DNA from: Climacteris rufus | Lineage: Eukaryota; Chordata; Aves; Passeriformes; Climacteridae | Length of the DNA stretch: 64,000 nucleotides | Direction of reading: 5' to 3' | Assembly: GCA_013398175.1 (NCBI GenBank) | Contig: VZRZ01002682.1 | Coordinates: 29,025 to 93,024, forward strand | Part shown: piece after piece, positions 25,350-37,570 of the stretch | Layout of the letters: every line of letters starts with the position of its first letter | Numbering within the stretch: position 1 is the stretch's first letter | Notes under the pieces: model-generated | Seen by the model: only the letters and a program-made list of their open reading frames with translations | Database searches by the model: none | Told to the model about the DNA's origin: nothing | Translations under genes and position numbers: made by a program

Positions 25350-25690
25350 ATAATTATCAAGGTTGAAGGATTTATTGTGCGAGCCCTGGCGCTCTCGGGG
25401 CCAGGGTTATCTTAATGACTCTGCTGCAAGTGTTCCCCTTGACCTACCTTCAGTGCCAGCCCCAGGAACAGGTGCCATTACAATATATTCCGCCCCACTG
25501 AAAGTCCTGTCTTCATGGAGACTTTAGGAGGAAGAATATACAGATATATTGTTTCTATAAATCCCCTGATATTATCTTTTATCGGTAGTAATAAATGTCC
25601 ATATTAATTAACTTAATGGTTTTAACTGCAGTAATGACTTTGTATTAAAGTAGTGAGCTTTCATGTTCCACATAAAAGCTTCAATATTAA
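25350..25690. promoter_or_regulatory. Candidate conserved enhancer block E
   Basis: The block contains TTTATTGTGCGAGCC, CCATTACAATATATTCCGCC, TTATCGGTAG and TATTAATTAACTTAATGG, mixing retained CpGs with homeodomain-like cores. It lies about 20 kb beyond BHLHE23. Only sequence texture supports it. Confidence 0.28.
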
Positions 25691-25888
25691 AACTCATCTA
25701 CAGTATTTTTTTCAACTTCTATTGTGCTGAAACTAAGCAAACCTATTGCTGGAATATTCCAGCCACCAAGGCCAGGAGATGAATCAATCTTGGTGTAAAT
25801 CATATCCATTTTAAAACCAATTTTTGGAAGGTTTTGAGCAAGCCACAGATACAATAGAAACAAAACAGGGCAATTTTTTTTTCTTTTT

Positions 25889-25978
25889 NNNNNNNNNNNN
25901 NNNNNNNNNNNNNNNNNNNNNNNNNNNNNNNNNNNNNNNNNNNNNNNNNNNNNNNNNNNNNNNNNNNNNNNNNNNNNN
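25889..25978. other. Assembly gap within a T tract
   Basis: 90 Ns are flanked by runs of T on both sides (about 25874-25888 and 25979-25996). The missing DNA is therefore probably a poly-T or T-rich low-complexity tract. Confidence 0.9.
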
Positions 25979-28900
25979 TTTTTTTTTTTTTTTTTTGTTC
26001 TGTATTTTGCTAATAAACAAGTGAATCTGGTACTCAGTCTTTCATCTGTTGCTGTGAACATTCGGGGTGTTCCCATAAATATTTGAGAAAAAATCACGGG
26101 TTTTTGCAATCATTTTGAAATATGTGTCAGTGCCAGAGCCAGAGGAGGTGTTGGCTACCAGTAAGGGAGCAGGAAATACTGCGTATGGTGAGAGCAGCAA
26201 GAGAATATCAAAGAAATATCTTCAAAATTTCAATTGCATTATCCAGGCTGAAATTTCTTTACATTACATGTGAACTCATGCAACTGGAAAGGTGGAAAAT
26301 GGTGATCATCAGTAGCCAGGGCAGCAGTGGAGGAAAAAAAATCTTATCTCCATAAATTGATATCTGTGAACAGTTTTTTGTGGTTCTACCAGGGCTGTGT
26401 CTGAGCCAATTTAGTCACTGGTTTTGCTGTGAGTTTAAACCAGCACAACTCTCTTCACCATCTGTGTGAACTGGCCCCATTTTATAATTGACTGCTACCA
26501 ATGTTTTCCCAGCTCCGAAATCCTCAGGCAGATGTGTTTGTTCACGGCTCCTAAACCCTCCTGAGAAAGCCCATGAACCCCCTGACATCCCAACACCACC
26601 TACACAATTCCTTTCAAGCAATCCTTTACCTGCTGCTGAAATTGCAGATAAAACCTCTAAATTAGAGCATCTGAACACACAGGAAGTGCTGCTTTCCAAA
26701 GACAGTTTATGTCTTACATTTGATTTGGGAGAGAGAAATGGGGAGAGGGCCACAAATGGAACCCAACTTCCATCCACAAGGATTTCCTTCATGTCTGAGT
26801 TGCACTGGAGTGTGTCTGAGGCTGTGTATAACAGGATTGGATTTGCACTGTAACAGCAGTGGATCTTTGCAAATTAAAAATTTCCCCCTAACTTGTCATG
26901 CTTTCTAACAAAAGCCCATTGCTGCCACAACCTGGTTAAAACAGAAGTGGAAGCCAAGCCCTCAACCAGGACCCAGTGAAAGCTCTCTAGTCTGATCCAT
27001 AATCCCAAACTTTTAGAAGTGCAAATTAGTCTCTGAACTCTTTCCCAAGAAGAAATTTCTAGCTTGAACTGGCCTTTACAAGCAACAAAGTGAATTGAGA
27101 GGCAGCTGCCAGCCTTTAGCATGGCCACCAAAAATCAAATCTGTTCCAGCCAAGCTGCTCTCCATGTCATGGACTTCCTCATGGAATTTAAACTTGGAAA
27201 ATCCTAATCATTGTGTGTGGAGAGAGTACTTGCCAATGAGCTTATGGTGCAGCAAGTAGTGAGGATTTCTTGGCTGGTTGTGATGGGTTTTAGGTTTCTG
27301 AGCTGCTACAAGCAATCTCACACTGGCTCCAGATCATCTTCCTGAGAAAAGTATCAGGAAACATCCAGATTTTTGATAACTTCTTTAAATCTTTATACTT
27401 TTTGAGCCCAAGAGCTGTAACTATGGTTGCAGCCTTTGGCAAATCTAAGGCGTGGCTGGACTCTGCAGCCTGGGGCAGTGGGGCTGTGCTGGAGGACATC
27501 ACCCGAGCCAGCTCCATGGCCAGGCTGCTCTGGCATGCCAGAGCCTCCTCTGACGGCTCCCTCTGGGAGTGCTGGTTATCCTGCAAGCTTTTATGTAAAT
27601 ATTTTTAAGTGGCACATCTGTCTGAATTACCACCATGCCCTCCTGGATTGCTAATTGTAGGTTTTAATTCATCTCTGACGACCGGTTTACATAAATTAGG
27701 GAGCTGGCAGTAAGCAAGATTTGAGGAGATGGGATATGGATTTAGTGAGGACTGATTTTTTTTTGTCTCTGAAATGCTTCTCCTCCCAAGCTAGTGCCTC
27801 TTTCCTTAGTGTGAATCATTCTGGGGGAGAAACAGAGAGTAATTCAGCTCTTCCTGTGGAAGGGATGCAGCCCTGTTTTGTCTTCACCCCAGTGCTGATG
27901 TGCCCAGCTCACACCACTGCTCTAATTGACTTTAATTGACTATATAAAAAGAAAGGGATTTGGCATTTAATTTCTGTGTCATACCCCCTTGGCAGGAGTC
28001 AGAGTCATTGTAGTTTGGCATGGCTCTGCTGGCTCACTGAGGGGAGGCTCTGGCTGACACGAGCACGGTGTGCGTGTTCCCCAGGCAATCCATGCTGGAT
28101 CCAGGACGTGCCAGCCAACAGGTTGTTAAATGATCAATGAAAGTCTTCCAGCCCTTCTTCAGCTGCATGGGCTCCAGGGCAGTGCCCAAGCCAGCTCTGG
28201 CAGTGGAATAAGGCCCGACAAACTGGTTCAATACTCAGCCCCATCCCCTCTGCCAAAGGACTGGAACTGTCCACAAAGGCTTTAAACTCACCATTTGTTC
28301 TCCTGGCTCTCACCAATGCTGGCAGCATTAACACTCCCTGATGGATGTTCTTGATGTGGCAAACCTGAAATTCAAGTATTTTTGCACCCATTTCCAGCAG
28401 TCATAAGGGTAGACATGCCTGAATTAATTCATTTAATGTGAGGAGAGACTGCTGCCTGCTTGGAAGCAGAAGCTGGCTCCACACAGGGGTTTGAGAGGGT
28501 TGTGGAAGCCCAAATCTTAAATTCTCAGCAACCAGATTTTAGCAGGGAAGGTCTACAACCCATGATTTGGATGTTGCCAGCCCCTGTGAGGTACCACACC
28601 CCTGGGATGAAAACTGTGCTTCATCATAGCCTTATTCGCAAGGAAAGTATCTAAGCCCATGTAAAGTATCTAAGCCCTTATATTAAATGACAGCTGAGTT
28701 CTTATACTGAGTGGGGAAATGGCCCTTTAATATAAATTAGTGCCCAAAATACTGGCAAAGACTAGAATGCAAGGCTCAGAAGAAGCTGCCTGATTGTGTG
28801 TCTTTACTACCAGCAATAGAGCACACACAAAGCTCATGAGCTGCAACTGCACTTTGCATCTTGGGTAGATTAAACTTCAAGCAGAGATTAATCAAGCAGG

Positions 28901-30689
28901 TCAGCATCCACTTTCTCCAAACTCTGGCCTTAGGACTGCAATGTCTTCAGCTGATATGCTTATCCATGTCATTCTCCTGCCTGAAATTAATCTGGTCCAG
29001 AGCTGTTTTCCTGCTGTCACATCCTCCTGTTCTCCCAAGCAATCATGCATTTAACACCACAACCACTGACACAACCGATGCAGCCCTTTAACCATCAAGA
29101 CACACAGGATTTGTCCCACAGCTTATCAAATGTCCCTTGCATGGATAGACGCTGTCCTACAACTGTAGACAGGAAAGTCAGAGTCTCCTTTGGCATCTTG
29201 TGCTTGCAAACAAGGTACTGCTGCCTTCAAGCAGCAGCAAACATGTATTGTCTGCTGGGGGGAAAAAATCAGTGCTTTCACAATAAATATGTGCATTCTG
29301 CAAGTGAATCAAAGATTATTTTACTATTGTCTGCCTCTTGCTTTCTTGAGTCTCTCCTTTCTTTGGGTGTTTAACAAGATTTACAGAAATACCCCCAAAC
29401 ATGCTAGTAGAGATTCCTCCTTCTCTGTCGAGATGGATGTGCAGTCACCCAACCATACACTGTGTAAGACCACCGCGCTGCACCCATAAAAAAAGCCATG
29501 TGCCACCTGGCATCTCTCTGCATCAACACTGCAATAGTCACTGCCCCATTGGAACCAGCTTTGCCAGAGACACAGAGAAATCAATGAATAAAATCCATCG
29601 ATTTTATGGGCAGGTCTTAAGAAAGGTTGGTGGTCAGGCAGGAAGGGCTCAGAAATAGATTCAGATTAAAGAAAGGAAAGAATACAAGGACAACAGGCTG
29701 GAAATCTACTGCCATAGTTAACCTGTTGAGATACACACATGCTTAAACTGAAATGAACTGGTTAAATAAAATAGTTGCTGCAACTGTATTTTGTGCTGTG
29801 ACTTCATTTCGTCTCAATAAGACACTTCAGATCTTCTAGATGGTTGAAGAATAAGAGAAATATGGCACCTCCTTAAAAAAATATAAACCCAGAAAAGCAA
29901 AACTAAATAAAAATGTGGAATTTGGAGAGCTGGTCATTCCCTCTGTCCTGTCTGAGGTGAGGCTGCAGCTTCTCAAGGCACTAAGCGATGCCTGTGCACT
30001 TTGTTTTCCCTTCTATAAAATGCCTCCCACGTGTTCGACTTTCTAGTCTAGTGAGAACATCCTGGTCCCCATCCTTGCTGCCACTCTATGTTTTCTCACA
30101 TTCCAGCCTGAGCCTTAAAACACAACATTGTCTTAAGTCCAAGGAGCCAAACCCAGCATTGATATGATGGATCTGAACAGGACTGCAGCCAGGTGAATGT
30201 GTGACCCTTTCTTCACAACACATACACCAAGAACAATTAATTTCCTCCACTTTGGTGACAATTGAGCTGCATCCAGGCTGGTCCAGAGCTCATTAAAGCT
30301 GACAGAAGCCTTTCTATCGCTCCAGCAGACCTGGAGCCAGCCTGCTGCCATGTGTGTTGCAAGCGGGTGCCACTCATGGTGAAGCACAATCGTGCTACAT
30401 CACTGCATCCAGACTTTCCAGAACAAAAGCTTGAGGGTTCTTTTTGCTCTGTCTGGCTGATACTTTTTATGGAATCACCCAAGGGCCAGGTTGTAGTTCT
30501 GTAATTGTACAGGGCTGTCATCCTCATAAATATTAAACACCGCTTCCAAGTGAAACTGCAGCTCCTTTTATTGCACAAAGCGATGGATATCCCAGCTGAA
30601 ACCACTCTGCCTCCTTGCTGGTGCCTGCTGAAAAGTGACTGTGGTTCAAAATATTTATCAATGCTTTGTTGTATTGGGAGAATGCTCAG

Positions 30690-30965
30690 TGACAGATGGA
30701 CACTCTCTTTAAAACCTCAACGTATGCAAATCTCCATACAAAAGAGCCCAGGATGTTTTTAATATCGCACACTTGCCTCAGGACATGTTTTTAAATCCCC
30801 ACTTACCAAGGGGCCTGGCTTTTTATCAGTCAAACGCCTTAAGCACTATGTCAATGTGGACATCTGGCCGCGTGTTTAAAAAATTTTTATTTGCTAAAAT
30901 ATTTAGTGATGTGACAGGGGTTTTAGCTGGGGACATCGGGTCTAATGGCATATGTTTCAACCCAA
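30690..30965. promoter_or_regulatory. Candidate enhancer block F with POU octamer
   Basis: A perfect octamer ATGCAAAT lies at 30724-30731, directly after CGT. Isolated CpGs follow (ATATCGCAC, AAACGCC, GGCCGCGTG, ACATCGGG) in AT-rich surroundings, with long TTTAAAAAATTTTTATT stretches. Octamers bind POU factors, several of which act in retina and brain. The link to BHLHE23 is a guess. Confidence 0.28.
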
Positions 30966-32761
30966 CTGCTTAGAGAGGAAAAATTAATGAGGTAGCTGTT
31001 TGGGGCAGTTTACATTTTGGAGTTTAGTAAGCCCAAAAAAAGGGAAGGGAGAAGACCAGAACCAGGCATTATTCCTGACTAGTTTGGAGGTGGAAAGAAT
31101 TGGGGTTTAACATACTGAAATAACTCACTGGGATCATTCCGATTCCTCCCCATCACTTTGACGTACAAGAGAAATTTTCCTAAGGATTTGTGTGGGTTTT
31201 AAAAACTTCTCCCTCCTTTTTAGGTTGAGGTTGGCCAAGGAGATTGGCTTGAGCTGTTCCCATGTGGGAGCCCGAGGAGCAGTGATGAAGAGTTTGGAAC
31301 TGGTGGGAATGGGTGGGAGATGATTGCCAAGGAGTAGAAGAATGAAAAATAACAGACAGAAAGGTGTCATGAGTCTTTCAGGTTTCTTTCAAACCTTTTA
31401 CACTTAGCACTGAGCTACTCAGCAGTGACAATTCCCACCCAACACCATCTGGAGAGTGAGTCTCCAAACTTCTCGCAGGTTTTGGTGCTCCACCAGCACC
31501 CAGAGCATGGAAAAGAATTGTGATCCCAGCAGTACCAACCATCGACCTTGCTTTGATCCCAACTATTCCTGGTGAGCATTTCTTAAAGGACTTTATCAAG
31601 TTGGGAATGGACCAGAAGGTGTTGAACAAAACCAGCCCTGGGCAGTCAGCGATGGCAGGAAACTCCTCAGGAGCAGTGAGGGATAACACAACACCTCAGC
31701 CTGGTGCCAGAAGCCCTTGTGCTTCCAGAACAGCCACCTTTTAGCCTCAAAAATTAGATATGCAAAAGTGATTCCCAGCCTACAGATGTGCCATGGTGTG
31801 TTTTTTAAAAGCAGGAGCCTCAGCTAATTGTTAACTCACCTGCCCGAGCTATTCTGCTCTCAATTAACACCCCTATTATTAGAAAGTCACCACGTGTGAA
31901 TTGAAACATTAGGCATGTTTGCCTTCTGCATGGGCAGCCAGGCAGCCTGAATTGCTTAGAGAAATCCAGGCTTCCTCACCTCAGTGCTGATGCTAAATCC
32001 AAGGGAAGTCATTTAAAGCTGCCATTAACCATTTTGTAGCTGTCCCTTCAGAAGGAGTTAGTGTGACACTGCTGTTTGTGAAGGAAGAAAGCACTTTGGG
32101 TCACATCACTGCTGTCATGTTTGGTGGGGGGCATTGAGGAACTACTGCATTGGAGGGTAAAAGTTTCCTTTTCTTTCATTCAGGGAGAAAAATCAACCAG
32201 AAGGACCAACCCAGTGTCTGACCCTTTGTCTTGTTTATCTGTGATGCCTGCATTTTATGTCACTGCAATATTCCTGTTTACATTTGATTAACTCAGAGCC
32301 CCTGGGTTTGATTGTGTTCGGTGCAGCTGCAGGTATGTCAGTGTGCAGAGTTTCAGGTCAATATGTTCTAGTAAATGAGGCCACTTTCCCTTAAAAAAAA
32401 ACAATCTGGCTTTTGAATTGGCTGGCAAAGGTTGCATCACTCCATTTCTCTGGGAAAATGAATGAGAAAATAAATTTAGTGGAAGAGCTGCAGATTACAG
32501 TTCAGTGTGATGATGTAAGGCTAATGAACAGTGAAATCCATGAATTTCAGCTCATTTATGCAGAAAAGGCCAAACTGTGTTGAAGCCAAGCTCCATCCAT
32601 ATTGGTGTCCTGTCTCCAGCAGTGACCAGAACTCTGGCAAAGGTACCACGACTCCCAAAATGCTGATGTGATAAAGTCAGGTGATGGGAAGTCAATGTGA
32701 GGTCTGAACACATCACCAGCAGAAATAGGTTTGAATCCTGGAGCACAAGGTTCTTCTTTTT

Positions 32762-32798
32762 CTTTGGGAAAAGTAGAAAAAGTCTACTTTTCCCAAAG
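32762..32798. repeat. Perfect inverted repeat, 16-bp arms, 5-base loop
   Basis: The left arm CTTTGGGAAAAGTAGA (32762-32777) is followed by the loop AAAAG and a right arm TCTACTTTTCCCAAAG (32783-32798) that is its exact reverse complement. The arms have no mismatch. I see no flanking transposon hallmark. Confidence 0.95.
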
Positions 32799-33856
32799 TG
32801 CTGTTTATTGTGATTACTGAGGGGGGAAAGCTGATTTAAATGGAGCTTATTAAAAGTGTTTTTACCTGGGAGTTGCATAGATGTTACAGTGGGGCCTGAA
32901 AGGTCTGACTGGAGATACCTGTGCCCTTCTCTGACACTTGTTGTGGTGGTGGGAAAGGGAGGGTTTCTGCAGGGATGAACCAGCAGGTGACAATTGTCTG
33001 GAGAGCTGCTCCTGCTCCATGTGGTCCCTGTGGTCCTCCAGTCACCTCCTGGCTGTCGTGCCCACCACTGAGGACTCCCCAGTTCTGCATCTGTTCTTTC
33101 CTCAGCAGGAGAGATTTTGGCTTTACCCCATTCTTCTTCTGGAAAGAGACAAAATGTCATGGTGAGATCCAAGGCATATCAAAAGAGTGAGGCACCGTGG
33201 TAGGCACCAAGTGCTGTGATAGATTTGCTGCTTATTTTCCAAAGGAGAAGGTGATATCATTCTCCTGGAGTTATAGCCTTTTAGCAAACCCCTAAATTAT
33301 TTTATTTAATTTAATAAAAAGTTCTTTTTCTCCAGCATGCATTACTTTCTTTGTGTCATGTTCTTGTCTTTGCTGCATTCCTCCTGAGAGCAGTTGGTCA
33401 CTCTAGTTCTATGAAGTATTAATACCCCACCAGTGATATTTATGTACCCAGATCTCTTTTTTTTTTTTTTACCTTTAGATGTTCAACAGCATGAATATTC
33501 TTATTTTTTATTTAAAACTAATTTGGAGTTCTCTCTCTCTAAGGGGTTTCTAATCACCAAAAAGTGCCCGAGGCTAAAACTGATTGACAGGAAAACGTTG
33601 TGGCTTCTGAAAAGTAAATTGGCTATTGACAGAGCAGTATACAAAGGAAAATGCTAAATGCTTATTATTTATGAGCTATTAGGGAAAATGTTATTAGCAT
33701 CTGTTTCCCACATGGGCAAAAACACCTGTCAGACATCAGGAAACTATAAAACGATGCACAGTTAATAGTTACTTTGTTTAAAAAGTCATTAAAATTGAAT
33801 GTCAGCTAAAACTTAGGAAAACATTATTCTTCAAAAGACTTTTAATCTTGCTGTTC

Positions 33857-33866
33857 AAAAAAAAAA

Positions 33867-33897
<31 letters not shown>
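33857..33897 (+). repeat. Oligo-A tract
   Basis: Forty of 41 bases are A, with a single C at 33867. No retrotransposed gene body was recognised on its left side. Confidence 0.9.
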
Positions 33898-33899
<2 letters not shown>

Positions 33900-34204
33900 A
33901 AAAGACCTTGCCACATTTTAATTTCTGGGAGCAGAAAGGAAGAAGATGTTTGATTTGAAAGTGATGAGATGATTTGTGGTACACAACAAACAAGGCATGA
34001 ATAAAAAAAAGAGGAAGAAAGGGCCAGGTTGGGTCCCTCCTGGAGCTGTGCTGCAGAGGAGAGCAGAGCAAGGTCAGGCGTTTACAGGGGGGTTCAGCTC
34101 TTTGTGGGGCTGTTTGGATTTCACTTAAACTTGTAAATAGGGGAGGTCACTTTTTCTTAGAATCAGAGAATCACACAAGTAGGCCAAGTTGCTCCCAGAA
34201 TTGC

Positions 34205-34452
34205 ACAATGACAGGGAATAGGTTTGGGTTGGCTGTTGGGAAGGAATTGTTCCCTGTGAGGGTGGGGAGGCCCTGGCACAGGGTGCCCAGAGCAGCTGTG
34301 GCTGCCCCATCCCTGGAAGTGTCCAAGGCCAGGTTGGACGGGGCTTGGAGCAGCCTGGGACAGTGGAAGGTGTCCCTGCCATGGCAGGGGTGGGATGGGA
34401 TGAGCTTTAGGATCCTTTCCAGCCCAAACCATTCTGTGGTTCTCTGATCATC
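34205..34452 (+). mobile_element. CR1-type LINE fragment, 3' end
   Basis: Diagnostic phrases run in order on the + strand: GGAGGCCCTGGCACAGGGTG, CCATCCCTGGAAGTGTCCAA, GGCCAGGTTGGACGGGGCTT and finally AACCATTCTGTGGTTCTCTG. This is the 3' region of a CR1 element in forward orientation, truncated at its 5' side, non-coding and well preserved. Confidence 0.88.
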
Positions 34453-35160
34453 AGCCCCAAATCTCAGTTGCCACAAGTCAGGGCCAAACTCTGCTCTGTG
34501 CAGGGTGGGTCACGTCAAGGTTGGACTTTCTTGCTGTGCCTACAAATAAAAAGGAAAATTGTTGCCAAGATGTCTCACAGAGACCAGCCAGACCCCTTTC
34601 CCCCATCTTCATTCTGTCTGAACAGGGATTTGACTGAATTTTGATGAACTTTCTGTGGGTAGAGTTTGCAAAGAGCTGCAATTTGTTTACATAAGGAGAC
34701 ATTTTCCTTCTAAAAATTCATATATGGTTTCTCAAGCAGCCGTATTCAGAAGGCAAACCTGTTCTCCATATTTTATACACAGCTGAGCACAGCACCAGCA
34801 TTTTAACAGCAATCCTGGTAAAACCAAAGGCTTTTTTTAACACACAGTGTGATGGCACCTTCCCTTTCAGCTTGGTCAGAAGATTAGCACAAATTGTGAA
34901 AACAAACGCAGGGGGTCTTGAAGGGATGTGGGGATTAAAGGTGAAAATATACCCAAAGTGTGCTGTTCTTAGTGTCTGAGCAGGTGTAACAGCGAAGTGT
35001 ACACAGAGAAACCTTAGTGGAGAACAAAACCATGGTCCATCTTCCCAAAATTGCACAAAATCCCTGCTGTTGCAAAGGAAATAAATCAGTTCTGTCTGTA
35101 CAATTTACAGTCCCCTCTAGATAGGAATTTCATGCCTGGAATTTTACTTGGGGAAATATT

Positions 35161-35182
35161 AAAAAAAAAAAAAAAAAAAAAA
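35161..35182 (+). repeat. A22 homopolymer
   Basis: Twenty-two consecutive As are followed by a purine-rich tail. It is a simple mononucleotide repeat. Confidence 0.9.
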
Positions 35183-37229
35183 GAAAAGAAGATGATCTTT
35201 TTAACAATCCCTCACCCCAAAGTCACTCTTGGTTTTCCTCACAGTGAATGGGATCTTACTGATCCAGGACACAAGGACAAACCCAGTGTGACACCAGTAA
35301 AAGTGCCAAAGAAATATAATATAAAATACTGCTTGTCCATTTAAATTATTTAATGTTATTAACATTAATTACCATACTCGGATACCCTGAATGATTCACA
35401 CATTTTCCCTCCCCCAACCTCTCCTCCAAAGCTGAACTCTGAATTTCTACATCCGCTTGTTTTCTCCATGGATTTCCTTAGAGCAGCAGAAGGGATTTGG
35501 CAGATGGCTTCTCACCATCCCAGTCCACTGTGCTCCCAACTGAATTTCCTCTGCTTCTCCTCGTTTTGCTCCACAGCCACCAAGGCTCAGTGTGGTGCCT
35601 CTGTGTGTGTCCCAGTTTCCAGCTATCACATCCATGGGATACTGGGGGGGTTGGAAGGGTTTGGTCCATGCCAAGACCCAAGGTGGGTATCAAAAACTCT
35701 CAGATCTCTCTGCATCCTCTCTGATGAGGCTACAGAAACGCTGGAGGAGTTCAGTGCTGTAGTGCAAGCAGAGGGTCGTATTTTAGTATGAATAGAAGAA
35801 TAAATTATCTTCACCTGGTGAAACTACTGACTTTTATGACTCAGTTTTATCACAATTTCTTCTGCAGCCCATAAATTGAGACAACGTTTGGTCTGCTCAT
35901 GGGAAGCTGCGTGATGGACCGAGGGATCAGCCTGTGCTCCTGGTGGAGTTGGCCATCCCCGAGACACACTGGGAATGTAAAGGTAAAGGATACCTCACTC
36001 AAGACCCTCCAGAAATGGCCAGAGACAGAAGATGCTCTTAGTTCACTATTAAATTCATTTCTGGGATAGGTTAAAGCCACCATCACACTGCTGACATTTC
36101 AGCAGCACAGGGCAAAGTGGGGACTTTCCAACCAGCAGCATTAGCCAGGAGAGGAAGATGTGCTTCCCAAAAACTGTGTTGGCCTGATCCAGACCCCAGA
36201 TGCCTTCATGGAGATGTGGGGCTGTCTCTTGCCCTTCCCACCTTCTCTTCCAGCAGCAGCGACCGCCTCCACCTTGCCTAATCCCCCCAGGCAGGAGCCC
36301 TCCTGGGTGGGGACTTCAATATGGGCTGGAGCTGCCTTTGATGTGCCATTTTCTCTTTGAAATGCAATGTCTCACTCATCTAATCCTCATCACATTTGGG
36401 AAGCTTCTCTTCAGTCTTTCAGATCAGGATGTCAGGGGAGTAGACTTTATTTTTGAAAGGGGCCGGTTTGAAGATTTTTGTTTTAAAAACATAAATGCCT
36501 TTTTTATCACGATGTAAAGTAATCCTTTTGGTGGGTGAGTCTGGTTGGGTTGAGGTTTTTTTTGTTTTGTGGAGTTTGAAGTTTCTTAGCTTGGGACTGT
36601 AAATAGCTCTCAGGCATCTTGGATTTGTTTTCCTAAACTTTCCCCTGGTGCTCATTGTATAGTCCATGTATTTCAAACCTCCCAGTTGCCTTTCCCACCA
36701 TATGTGTGGGATTGTTCCGGAGAGAGCTGTGCTTAGAGAGCAGAAACCAACACTGTGCCCACTGCAGTCCCAGGGAGTGAATCCTAATCAGTGAAATACG
36801 TAAAGACTAAAATCTGATGTAATTTATTCCATTTGGTCCATGGAGATGGTCCTCTCCAACTCCTGTGCATGTCTCAGGAGTGGCAGGGACTTTCTTCCCA
36901 AGGAACCACCATGAAGGATGGGAGCTGTGCTCGAGCTGCTCCAAAATCCCCCATACTCGCGTTTTCCCCACACAAATGCAGCTGCTGGGTCACACATGAT
37001 GCAGAGCAGCTTCCAGTGACACCCCTGGTGCCAGGCTGGGGGTTTCTTGGACCTGGCTTTACACAGATCCTACAAACACCGTGGCTGCTCCTCACCCATC
37101 CTGGAGCCAGGATCCACGCTCTGGGCACAGCAGGTTTAACTTTGAAACGACTTGCACTCAGCCTGGTTTTCCCCACACTAACCTTTCCTCCTCCTGGTCT
37201 TGAAAGTTAGAAACATCTTTTGTATTCCA

Positions 37230-37570
37230 GAGGCCAAAGGGCCAAACTTGCCTTTAATTAAAATGCATATTCTTTAATTAAAAGCCCCATAACACATGAA
37301 GGGCATTCATTGAAATACGATGTGTGACATAGTCATTACCCTGCTGTTAATTACTAATTAATGAAGCTATTTCAATTAATAGCTTCCCCACTGTCACTCT
37401 GGCTTTGACAGGGCTCCGTGCTGAGAAGCCGTAGTGGAATCACAGGCGATCGTAACTCCTGGAACAGCACCAAAAGGCATCAGCTGAATATTCATGTCGG
37501 ACGACGTTAACACTTTTCAATTAAACATAATAAAGTAAAAGCTCCGTCAAAAGTGTATATCAAACATGCG
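37230..37570. promoter_or_regulatory. Candidate conserved enhancer block G
   Basis: A run of homeodomain-like sites (TTAATTACTAATTAATG, then TTCAATTAATAG) is followed by CpG-bearing segments GGCGATCGTAAC, ATGTCGGACGACGTTAACAC and CTCCGTCAAAAG. Six or more CpG-containing words in AT-rich DNA suggest constraint. It lies 32 kb beyond BHLHE23 and 7 kb short of the SLC17A9 3' end. Function is inferred. Confidence 0.33.

Larger units (their letters stand above)
24451..34200. other. Gene-poor intergenic DNA
   Basis: No gene can be supported. The stretch contains a gap in a T tract, a perfect hairpin (32762-32798), an oligo-A tract and several candidate regulatory blocks. A 15-bp unit, AAAGTATCTAAGCCC, is directly repeated at 28644-28677 with a 19-bp period. 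The longest frames (for example about 202 codons from an ATG, 32552-33160 on the - strand) have no recognisable similarity. Confidence 0.55.

Noticed and set aside
28034..28391. Two overlapping - strand frames faintly reminiscent of a retroviral integrase phrase (IDHLT)
   Set aside because: Only a few residues match, no catalytic residues or LTRs are visible, and the frame is broken. Too weak to call an endogenous retrovirus fragment.
31378..31744. Open frames on both strands near 31.5 kb
   Set aside because: The frames are short, overlap each other antisense, and show no similarity I can name.
32552..33172. A - strand frame of about 202 codons from an ATG
   Set aside because: No recognisable similarity or splice context, and it includes the perfect hairpin; length is within what chance allows in 64 kb.
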